This document shows, piece after piece, positions 11,407 through 21,700 of a stretch of DNA of 64,000 nucleotides (position 1 is the stretch's first letter; each line of letters opens with the position of its first letter). Below the pieces are notes generated by a model that was not told where the DNA came from, searched no databases, and was given only the letters and a program-made list of their open reading frames with translations. The position numbers were made by a program, and so were the translations under genes. The DNA is taken from positions 28,638,309-28,702,308 of the forward strand of contig OW203766.1 of NCBI GenBank assembly GCA_934045905.1, given 5' to 3'. This stretch comes from Leuctra nigra. Taxonomy: Eukaryota; Arthropoda; Insecta; Plecoptera; Leuctridae.

Positions 11407-11700
11407 CTCCAGCCAGCTCAAGTCAGACATGTCCAACTCCAGCTCAAGTTCAAACATGTCTAGCTCCAGCCAGTTCAAGTTCAGACATGTCCAACTCCAG
11501 CTCAAGTTCAAACATGTCTAACTCCAAGCAGCTCAAGTCAGACATGTCCAACTCCAGCTCAAGTTCAAACATGTCTATAGCTCCAGCCAGTTCAAGTTCA
11601 GACATGTCCAACTCCAGCTCAAGTTCAGATATGTCCAACTCCAGCTCAAGTTCAAACATGTCTAACTCCAGCCAGTTCAAGTTCAGACATGTCTACATCT
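11385..11700 (+). repeat. 27-bp minisatellite grown from the P450 stop-codon region
   Basis: The unit is approximately catgtccaactccagctcaa plus gttcaga (27 bp, 9 codons), with partial units carrying ccagttcaag. The first unit overlaps the last codons of the P450 (CTC AAG TTC AGA CAT GTC TAA), so the repeat was derived from the end of the coding sequence. A longer, diverged copy is at 43866-44263. Confidence 0.93.
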
Positions 11701-12909
11701 GTATTTGAAGTCAGACACAGTTAACTGTATCTAATTTTTCGTAGCTTTATATCGCATGGTTCTTATATTAAATAATAATAATATAATCGCAATATAATTT
11801 TTTTACGACACATACATAAATATGAACCTTGATTATTAAAATTGTATTGTTCTAAAACCGTATTGATTTATTTAACATATTGATTTTATAATTATCTTTT
11901 ATATTTGCTCAGCTTTTAATTTGAAATAGGATCACTATTTGTTTTAGGCACTATGATGTTTAACTACAAGAAAAAGCTTCTTCCTGCTGCAATGAACCAG
12001 TGTCATAAGCAAACATCATTGATTATTTATACTCCTATTGTGTTCCTATAAGGGGTGATATTTCATAAGCCATCCACAAACACCGGGCACCGATAATAAT
12101 ATATAAAAGTTTTCTAGATTTCTATCAGTAAAAAGAGTACACTGATGAATTTTAAGTACTAATCGAGGGCGACTGAATTAGAACGAACACCATTGGAGGA
12201 GACACGTAACAGCAATTCGGCGTTATTATTAATAATTCAAGAATAATCAACTGAAGTGTTAACAGAAATACATGAGTCCTGATAGGATCACGTAGAGCCT
12301 TTTAGTACCCAATGTATATGATATGTTGTGTAATAGTATTATTGCTGCGAGCGAGAACAGAAGAATTTGTGAGAAAGTGAAGAAAGCAACGGAGTAAGTT
12401 ATGGAACCACCCTATAAATATTATATTGAAACTCTATACGTAGGTGATACAATAGTTCGGCCGTTGGTGCAAATTGAAAGAGAAAAATTTTATACTAAGT
12501 GGGTGTAACTTTGATAGGATGTGCACATGATCTGTCTGATTGTATAATAGTAGCACTTTTTTATTTTTGCTTCGTGCCTTGTTGAGTAGAAGCCGGTCAT
12601 TCAACAACACCGCGCAAAACTATGAAATTTCCAATACGATTGGAGACCAAACCCGTGAACGAATTGATCTTAAATTTTATTAGAGTGGTGTTATTGGATA
12701 AACTTAGGTTTGCGGACTTGGCACATTTTTAAAATTAAATTCCATACGGCACCCAGCGAGACAAGGAAATAGCTAATGTTTCCCAAAAATTAACTAATTA
12801 TTACTAATTAACTAAGCAAAAAATTAAAAATGTACCAAGTGATGTACCAAATGTACCCGTTAAGTTTGTCTTTAATCTACGGTCGGGGACGGGCAAATAT
12901 GAACCCAGT
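11701..12909. other. P450 3' flank / intergenic, duplicated at 44264-45440
   Basis: AT-rich sequence without a supported gene. It is collinear with the second unit, including a segment tactcctattgtgttcctat and a shared oligo-A/T context. Homology is interrupted exactly at the Kolobok insertion site (12910). Confidence 0.75.
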
Positions 12910-14276
12910 TTAAAGGAATAGTTCAGTTTACCTTCTAGCAAGCCTTAATACATAACCACATTCAATTCTAATTCATAGAAAAAAGATAAAAAAATCCATC
13001 TCCCGTGGATCACGAGCACTGAGCGTTTTCCTGACAGGCTACTAGTCCTAGCTGTGACGTGCTATGAGGGTAGCTCGCCTGCACAGGTAGACGCGTCCAG
13101 CTGTCTAGGCGGGGGAGTTCAACGGGCCGTACGGCCGGGGGGGGGGGGGGGGGGGGGTATTTGTTATGATTTGGTATTTCCCATTAGCAGGAAGGAAAGT
13201 CAAAGACGCTCTGGTTTATACTGTCTATCGTTCAATATTGTAACTTCAATCCCCATAAAAAAACACTCCGTGTAAAAAAACAGCCAAGTCTCTATTAGGG
13301 CAACAATGGCTAATTCCTTTAAAAAAATACGCCATTTCCGAATTAGTTACTAAAAAAATATTGTTTGGAGCTAAATTTAAACTTAAAGTGATATGCCATG
13401 AAGAATTGCGAAAGCATCGTTCCAATAGGTCCAGCCGTTTTCGAGATATGGCATCACTTCCGGTTTTCAAAATGGCGGCTGAAAGCTCTTACACATTGTA
13501 GGTATTAATATGTATATAAATACTAATATTTCATTATAAGCCTTCTGAATATATAGTTGGTTTTTATATAAAGGGAAGTGAATTTAAGCAGATTTCGCTA
13601 AACTATGACGTCATTTCCGGTTTCAGTAATTAGAAAACTTTAATTTAACTATTGTTATTTCATAAAGAGGACCGTCTGAATCGATTGGCGCAAATTTCGT
13701 TCCGATCGGTTAAGCCGTTTTTGAGATATGACGTCACTTCCGGTTTCAAAATGGCGACTACCGGTTTGATTTATAAAAAGGCACCTCAGACGCCAAAAGT
13801 GCACATGTGGTAAAAATTTCAGATCGATCGGCTAAGCCGTTTAGGCTGTGGCGGTGATAGCGGTGTTTCCTGATATCATCAGATAGGTTTTAAAAGGGGT
13901 GTAATTTCACTGTTTTCACGGCCCTCTAGCACGCAAATGGCATAACCTATTGTTCCCAAATTAAGTATATGGAGTGGGGTGGGCCAAAGCTCGAAATTAA
14001 GATATTTCACAACAATGTGAGATTTTCCAATTTTATGATCCAGTAGGCCGAAAATGCCATGTTGTTGCTTACAGTAAAAGTGTTTGGTCTGCTCCTCGGT
14101 TTATTAGTCATTTACGGTATGTTGAGTGACTGTGAGTGTACGGTACGACTTGGCTGGGTGGAGCGACCGCTCCACTAGACTTTCCCTTTAGTTCGCGGTA
14201 AGTTAGCGCAGCGTGTTGACGTGCGATATAAATAGTGTTACTTATTGTGTTTTGTTACTTACAGTGTTATTATTAA

Positions 14277-14825
14277 ATGTCTGGAAATCACCCGTATAAA
14301 TATGAACCTAAGTACACGAGTGAAGAAAAGCAGGAAATGAACGAGAAAAGAAAGGAACGTGAAAATAGATTAGATGATATGAAGGGAAGGGCGGGTAATG
14401 TCGATTAGTGTGTTTGTGAAGAATGTGATGTTATGGCCAGAGATTCAGATTCATTCTGTTGCCGGGAATCCGAAATCATAATGGAAACGGGTAAAAACGT
14501 GTCGTGCATTACATTACACGAATCTTTTTCGGCCATTGCATTGAACGTAGACTGTTTGAATACCGCACGTTACAATATACTTTTAAATACCAAGTGTCAA
14601 GAAACTAGAAAGAAGCTGAAAGAAAAATCAAATAAAATGTGGAGATATATTGCATACAAACAGTTCGTCTCGTGGATCCATTCTTGGAGCACAATTGGTA
14701 AAGGAAATAGACTTGTTTTACCTTCGTGTGTGGTGAAGGCGATCAGAGAGGAGTTTCCAGAGGCAAACGGTCTCTACGTTGGTTTCAAAGCAGCGGATGA
14801 CTTCGAACCCAACTACTTCGATTAA
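14277..14825 (+). pseudogene. P2X7 C-terminal-like zinc-binding ORF of the Kolobok element, one nonsense codon
   Basis: The frame starts at ATG 14277 (MSGNHPYKYEPKY) and runs to TAA 14823-14825. A single in-frame TAG sits at codon 44, directly before CVCEECDVM. Downstream it reads FCCRESEI, ISCITLHESF-like and YIAYKQFVSW, then VLPSCVVKAIREEFP, the pattern of the cysteine-rich P2X7 cytoplasmic-tail domain that also occurs as a stand-alone protein in transposons. Family members have Trp before this Cys cluster, so TGG to TAG is the simplest reading. It is not a P2X receptor: no channel domain is present. Function in transposition is unknown; DNA or nucleotide binding is possible. A shorter product could start at 14433. 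Confidence 0.7.
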
Positions 14826-14968
14826 TCTTCAGGTAAAGTTGATTGTTTTGTAACACACGAGTATAATGTAACTAAATAATGTATCAAATCGAAGATTTAT
14901 GAAATACATAATAAATTTAAAGTCATATAATAACTAGGGTTGCGGTTTCACACACGGATATTGTTTGT

Positions 14969-17592
14969 TCACAGAGGGGAAAAACGCGAGTATCTTGCTC
15001 TCTCTTGCACTTCTTCCATTGTTGGTCGCGGCACTGGTGCAATGTTATCCGGCATCTTGACGGGCTCTTCGATGTCATATTCTTCGAACTTCATTATTTT
15101 GTCAATTAGATCATCTCTCCATGCATGCTCTTTTGTTGCATACTTTTTATACAAAATCCAATCTTTTTGAGATTTAGAATACTTTAATCCTTGTCCCACG
15201 CATGACCTGCCAATGTTCGCATTGTGGTCCAGGATTGCCAAGATTCCTCTCAGCATCATTCCATCATAAGTAAAGTGTAATCGTTTTGGCAGGTACTTGA
15301 GTCTCTCGTTATGGTAGGACTCAAGAGCACCTGAAAGTATCATTCAATATAATTTCAACTATTGCAATTCAAAGAGAAGCATTACAGATATTGTTCAATT
15401 TTATATATAAAATACGTGTAGAAGATAATATAATAAAAAACACATTCCGTAATACAAAAATAATTTACATTGCACTGTTATTATTTGCATAGGACACATC
15501 AACATCTACTCGATTATCCCTCCCCCCCCCCCCCCCTCCCCCAGTGGTGGGGCACATCAAACTCGTTTCACAGTTTATTTATTTGACTGATAGCAATGCG
15601 AAGAGAAAAATGTTCGGCCGAACCGGGGCTCGAACCCGGAGAGCTCTACCAAATGAGCTATCCGGCATATTAGAAGATAGCTTAGTTGGTAGGTAGAGCA
15701 CTCGCCCGGGAATGTATATTATCCATCCGTCCATCCGGGTAGCTCAGTTGGTAGGTCCGAGTCCCGGTTCGGTCGGACAGTTTTCATTATAACACCTTCC
15801 TGAGGGATCCTGGGTATCCCTTCTTATCATCTCCTGAATTGATCAGAATGTATGGATACACGTTATAATTACCTGTGTGGCAGTAGTGTTTGGTGAGCCG
15901 CAAATCCTTCAAGAATGTGGCGTTCAGGATGACTTTGCTAAGTGCTAAATGCTCCTTTGATCCTGGGTAAATCCATTTAATGTTTTCATCAGTGTCTTCT
16001 GGCAGCTCGTCGTGTTCGCATTTGTGGAATATGTTCTTGTCGCTCCATTCGTGGATATTCCCTATATGTTTCAAAACACTGGTGAATTTTTCTATGAGAA
16101 GATCGGCATTGCCACCGCATGTCTCTGACGCCCACCACAGATGATTCACGATGCTCTTCTTCCAGTCGCTTATCTTCGGCAGTCCCTTTTCTATAATCTT
16201 CAACTGTTTTGTCAGACTTCTGGCCATGTGCCATACATCGTATTCATGTTCAATTGTAGAGTACCGTTCTTCTCTCATTAAACACCCAATGCCGCGATGT
16301 CTATCTGATAAAAATAACTCGATTTCCAAGAAACTCGACAGTTTTTCCATAACGACTCTACATGCTGATTTTTCTAAATCTCCAATTAACTGCTTTTTCT
16401 GGATCACAACAAAATCTATTATGTGACCTGTCAATACATGCATAATTGTGTATGTTACGAATTTTGCGCAATGTCCTGGGCTGTCGAACTGTCCGTCCCC
16501 ACACAACCAAATTTGCTCCGCTAATGCAAGATTGTACATGCCGATCTCTCTTTCATTGTTCCACGTTGATAAGATTGCTGGTCTTATATATTTTTTAACA
16601 ATCGCGTAAAAAGTCGTCTTGGATATGAAGTTCAGTTTTAGAGCACGTGCAAATGAATTAAATTGAGTAAAACTCACGCCGCATGTATAGATTGCTGCTA
16701 CAATATTGATGTTTCCGACATACGTATGTTTGATTCGCGGCTGTGATACCCATTCGTGGGTGTGGCCAGCAAGACAAGATGTCGTAACCACCATGGTAAC
16801 CACCAGCAATGATCCAATTGTCTTCTTCTGACAGTCCGTCACTGGCGACCCACAGAGTTGGCAATACCGGAATAATACCGCTAAACAATGCCAGTACACA
16901 AAACAAATATTGGGGAATGCTTTGTTTGCGTCGTTCGGCTTATCATCGGATTCACTATCTGTATCACTGTCGACACCTCCGCTGTCATTCGCGTCATCGT
17001 CATCACTTGGTTCGTATGAGGAATCCTGACTTTGCCGATCACTTTCAACGTCGGTGGAATGAGACGATTCTTCTCGATAGACTGACGGACCGGAAGCGAC
17101 GTCTTCATGATGTTCGGCGGTCAATGAATCGTCTGGCAGGTCAATCAGACGCGCTTTCGGTTTACTCATCATACTCGATCCACTGACAAGAGTAGCAGGA
17201 ATCTCTGCTTCTAAAAGAACCTCTCGCTCTCTCTGTGCGATGTACGCTGATGTACGTCGTTTTGACGGAGGTTGTTGCTCAATGATGCCGGTCATTTGAA
17301 GAGACGGGACCGATGATAGCTTTAACAGTTTTCTGTGCTTAGAAGTAGATGGTAGCAGATCAGTTTTATATTTATACGATACTTGAAAGTCATCTTCAGA
17401 AAAATGAATAGAACACACGAATGAATAAGCGGTCGGCACAAATTTGTCTCGTTTTAAATTGTGCAGCCATTTCTTGTAAAGCTGGGGAGATTTGTCTTTA
17501 TTAGGAAACCTATGGAGCGATATCTTTTTACCGTCGGCAGTAATTGTTTTTAGACTATTGTTGCAATTAATCACACAACACGAATTCACCAT
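14969..17592 (-). CDS. THAP-domain DDE transposase (Kolobok-like), two exons
   Basis: Exon 1 is 17592-15873 and exon 2 is 15330-14969. The donor gtaatt follows HTG and the acceptor tttcag precedes ALESYHNERL, so the joined frame restores a conserved segment and gives about 693 residues. Residues 1-90 form a THAP C2CH zinc finger (NSCCVINCNN, HRFP, a W, VCSIHF). An acidic Ser/Asp-rich linker follows (about residues 190-230). The catalytic part shows candidate acidic residues in CGDGQFDSPGHCAKF, FLSDRHRGIGC and WWASETCGGN, and DVWHMARSL. The C-terminus contains YLPKRLHFTYDGM and ILDHN. No frameshift or stop is visible, so it may be active. The start at MVNSCC is chosen because it places the THAP domain at the N-terminus. 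Confidence 0.85.
15613..15779. other. Cluster of three tRNA-like fragments in the transposase intron
   Basis: On the minus strand (15667-15613) D-arm-like tagctcatttggtagagc runs straight into B-box ccgggttcgagccccgg, as in a tRNA lacking its anticodon arm. On the plus strand 15671-15709 holds a D arm plus anticodon-arm-like agagcactcgcccggg. A further ggtagctcagttggtag joins gagtcccggttcgg at 15735-15775. None is a complete tRNA; they look like rearranged tRNA or SINE-head pieces. The C-run at 15521-15539 is adjacent. Confidence 0.55.
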
Positions 17593-18553
17593 TGTCACAA
17601 GAATAACGAATAAAAACAAATAATTACAAATACACTCACGTTAAAATCCGAAAAGAAACTGGTAATCACGAATATCACTAGGTATTCAATAAAGCTATAC
17701 AAAATGTGCTAAGAATCACTGAACACAAGACAGATAACCCTTCTTCTAACCATGGAAGATGAGAACTGAACATTTTGTACATGTGCGTTGACAAAAAGCA
17801 AAGATATTTACAGATTTCTGAGAAGTATAAATTCGGCGCAAAACGACTAACAGGTAGCGCGAGTTCCCCTAGCCGGTGAACAAGTGCGGTTGACTGCTCA
17901 CCCTCATAAGACGTCACGAAAGGGATGGTTTTCTCGCAGTAAAAGTGAGTTAGCTGGGTATACGTGACATCCAACATTTTTCAAAACATATGTCTATATC
18001 AGAAACTATATGAAGAACCCACCACAGAAAAATTTGAGTAACCCGAACTATTACTTTAACATGGCCAGTATAGGCCGGCCTATGCAAGAGCGGGTTCATC
18101 TTTGCCTGTCCCCAACTAATAATCATGATCATTTCGTCAAACATTTCGTCTCCAATCGTCTCCAAAATAGTGCCTGCAACAAGCTGCAAAATCACTCGCA
18201 CTGCAGCACCTTAAGTAACCGTTATTTGACTCAGATTTTAAAAATAAAATCTCCGAAAGAAATTTCGACAAATGCACACTAAATTTGATTGAGTTAAAAT
18301 CGCAAAAAAAATCGTTAAAATAAACTGCACTAGACAGGATGAAATATCCCTATCAAGAAGATTTTAATTTATATTTATAGTATTTATAGTTCAAAAATGT
18401 TACGAAAACATGCGATCTTGGCACGTTCTCCATCTATTTATAGAGTGGTTTCCAATCTTTCAAATTTAGTATGTAACTATCCCAGCATAATAGTATGCCA
18501 ACTGCTGTTTAGTTAAGTTCTTCTGTTCCTAAATCATGCTATCGTATAACTAT

Positions 18554-18670
18554 GTTCGACAAACGATCGACAAGTCTTACGAGAGATTAGCATTAACTCG
18601 ACTTTGTAATCGATCGACTATGACGTGCCAATATTATTGTCCCATAAGAGTTGTCGATCGTTTGTCGAGC
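18554..18670. repeat. Short inverted-repeat element just upstream of IR copy 1 exon 1
   Basis: ttcgacaaacgatcgacaag and the inverse gttgtcgatcgtttgtcgag bracket about 75 bp. The same structure is present before IR copy 2 (about 46238-46355), so it predates the duplication. It could be a MITE or a hairpin in the 5' leader or promoter. Confidence 0.6.
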
Positions 18671-18748
18671 AAAGTTACACGATCGCAGTGCTGCACGCCA
18701 CTGCACAACATCTTCACAGCCCTCGCCTGCCGTGTTTCAGAGATTCAG

Positions 18749-21700
18749 ATGCAACTTCCACTGTCCGCCATGTTGCTGCCTCTGACTCTGCTGACATGTC
18801 AGCAGCTGGAGTCAGAGGTGATCGTCGCAGTCAGCAGACGCTTGTTCATCGCCAACAGCTGCGTGGGTCTGCTCACTCATCCAGGTTCGAATCCCGACTA
18901 CTCGCATCGTGGCTCAAACGGATTTACATCTGTACATGTCAAACTGTTCCTAATTAATTTTCAAAAAATCACAAGTATCACCGGATCTCGTTCCATACCT
19001 AGGAAACTCTCGTGTTGTAACGCGTTGTAACGCGTTGTTGAGCGAGCATTTGTACTGCATGCGATTTGATATGCGTTGGCAAGTCTCTGCTCTACAGGCC
19101 TGGGAACTTAAGCATCAAGATAGCAGGGATAAAATAATTCTAATTCTTTGCATACATTTAAAAATATTTCAAGATTATAGAATAAAATGTCCGTAAAGAC
19201 AATAACTTTTAGAGATAACAACAGATTACCCTGAAAATTGGAAAAATTCGTAAAATGTTGGTCCCATGAGCATGCAAAGTTTTAATTGATCGGTCAAACG
19301 GTTCTAGTTGAAATTTAATCACAAAATGTGGTTTCAAATTTTAGGCTATGGGAGGATTTGGCTGAGACTTTGTAAGATAGGGGACAATGCTTGTTGCAAT
19401 GACTTTGAAATTTCGAATTGATCGGACTAACTGATCGAAATATATTTTTTTTTAAATTACACAGGATCCCGTTCAAAACGATCCCAGAGACCGCTTAGAT
19501 TTTAAGTTATAGTATTTGTGCAAAATGTAAGATCGATTGGTTGTACGGTTTGACCTGGGCAGTGCACCAAAGAGAAAGTGCCATAGGAGTACAGTGGTGA
19601 CGCTCGCTTAATAATTGCTATACACATTGCAAAGTCAATTAGATTTGTATTTAATATTCACTGCTCCAAGGTCTGCGCGGGTCAGCTTGGGGAATCTCTG
19701 CGCAGTCGCAGTTGTCTCTGCGCAGTGTGTGGAGCGCAGCAATGGAGCTGACCGAGCTGCACATGCGCATTCACTCGCTGCGCAGGATGTGCGCGCAGCC
19801 GCTGCTGGTTCTTTCGCCAGGACCTGCTATGATACACGAGGTAGGTTGAAGTAGAAGAAGAACATCGCTGCTGGCCTGATTATTGAGTTAGATATGTTAC
19901 CTGTAAACCAATATCCTCAACAGTGTCATATTTTTCCAGAGATTTACAGAGTTTAAAAAGTTGTTTAATTAGAGAAGACAGAAGAGGAAACCCGGTACTT
20001 GCATTAAGCCTTCTTTCTACCAAAGATACCAATTGGGAGACAACTGCTTAACGTCCCATCGGAAGGACGTTGTAACATTTACAGCACGGGCCTCCACAAC
20101 GCGTGCCGTCGAGAGACTAATTTATAACAGGTGGAGGGAGGTCGTCACACTAACCCCCAAACTCTCCAGTCTCTCTGGCCCAACGGCAGCAACTAGCAAG
20201 CCAGACTTGATCGGTTACTCGAAGCTTCATTTGAGCTCGCTACTGAGCTGCAGGTGATTGTTTCAGCCCGCTACTGAGCTGCAAGTGATTGTTTCAGCTC
20301 GCTACTGAGTTGCAAGTGATTGTTTCAGCTCGCTACTGAGTTGCAAGTGATTGTTTCAGCCCGCTACTGAGCTGCAAGTGATTGTTTCAGCTCGCTACTG
20401 AGCTGCAAGTGATTGTTTCATGTCGCTACTGAGCTGCAAGTGATTGTTTCAGCCCGCTACTGAGCTGCAAGTGATTGTTTCAGCTCGCTACTGAGCTGCA
20501 AGTGATTGTTTCAGCCCGCTACTGAGCTGCAAGTGATTGTTTCAGCCCGCTACTGAGTTGCAAGTGATTGTTTCAGCTCGCTACTGAGCTGCAAGTGATT
20601 GTTTCAGTTCGCTACTGAGCTGCAAGTGATTGTTTCAGCTCCACTGAACTGCAAGTGATTGTTTCACCTCGCTACTGAGCTGCAAGTGATTGTTTTAGCT
20701 CTCCACTGAGCTCTAAGTGATTGTTTCAGCTCGCTACTGAGCTCTAAGTGATTGTTTCAGCTCGCTACTGAGCTGCAAGTGATTGTTTCAGCTCGCTACT
20801 GAGCTGCAAGTGATTGTTTCAGCTCGCTACTGAGCTGCAAGTGATTGTTTCAGCTCGCTACTGAGCTGCAAGTGATTGTTTCAGCTCGCTTCTGAGCTGC
20901 AAGTGATTGTTTCAGCCCGCTACTGAGCTGCAAGTGATTGTTTTAGCTCTCCACTGAGCTGCAAGTGATTGTTTTAGCTCGCTACTGAGCTGCAAGTGAT
21001 TGTTTTAGCTCGCTACTGAGCTGCAAGCGATTGTTTCAGCTCGCTACTGAGCTGCAAGTGATTGTTTTAGCTCGCTACTGAGCTCTAAGTGATTGTTTCA
21101 GCTCGCTACTGAGCTGCAAGTGATTGTTTTAGCTCGCTACTGAGCTGCAAGTGATTGTTTTAGCTCGCTACTGAGCTGCAAGTGATTGTTTTAGCCCGCT
21201 ACTGAGCTGAAAGTGATTGTTTTAGCTCGCTACTGAGCTGCAAGTGGTCGGTCCAACATGGCTTCTGTTCCTCGACAACTCCACTAAGCTCGACGCCATC
21301 TTCCATGACGTCAACATCCGCTACGACGCGATGGTGCTGGTGGCGCGATCTGTCGACGGAGGCGTGGAACTAACAGAGGTTCACCGCGTGGCCGCCGATC
21401 AGCCGCTGCAGCAGCACTGGTTCGCCTCGTGGAGCCAGCGTGGCGGACTGAAAGCCACGCCCATCACGAGCTTGCACATGCGCAGACGCGATCTGGGGGG
21501 AATCACACTCATCGCGGCGACGCTGCATGTGAGGAAAACATGCATTTAATTTAAGGGCATTCCATTTTAAAATACCTACGATATTGGCCAAACTATGCAT
21601 CCAAACTACTTACAGCACTTATGCAAAGTTGTTAGAATATACTTTCCTGGTAATGATATAACCATTAAAATTATCTAAAATGTGAAAACCAATTAGTGTA

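Larger units (their letters stand above)
12914..18055. mobile_element. Complete Kolobok-like DNA transposon with TTAA target-site duplication
   Basis: TTAA at 12910-12913 and 18056-18059 flanks imperfect terminal inverted repeats, aggaatagttcag on the left and the complement of agtaatagttcgg on the right. Unit 2 of the segmental duplication has the empty site (near 45434, ctaa followed by catggcc). Inside are a THAP-domain transposase (minus strand, one intron) and a P2X7-tail-like ORF (plus strand), facing each other tail to tail. Subterminal repeats near 13430-13500 and 13700-13760 share gagatatg..tcacttccggtt and aaaatggcg. A G22 run lies near 13137-13158. TTAA duplication plus THAP domain fits the Kolobok superfamily; the superfamily assignment is inference. 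Confidence 0.88.

Noticed and set aside
14433..14825. P2X7 purinergic receptor gene
   Set aside because: Only the cytoplasmic-tail-like domain is present, and it lies inside a TTAA-flanked transposon.
18880..18910. tRNA B box (ggttcgaatccc) suggesting a tRNA gene
   Set aside because: No A box or cloverleaf nearby; it lies at the end of IR exon 1, and the same bases are kept in copy 2 at about 46569-46580.
20234..21246. CRISPR-like or rDNA-type repeats
   Set aside because: The 31-bp unit has no unique spacers, and its last unit is the exon 3 splice junction.
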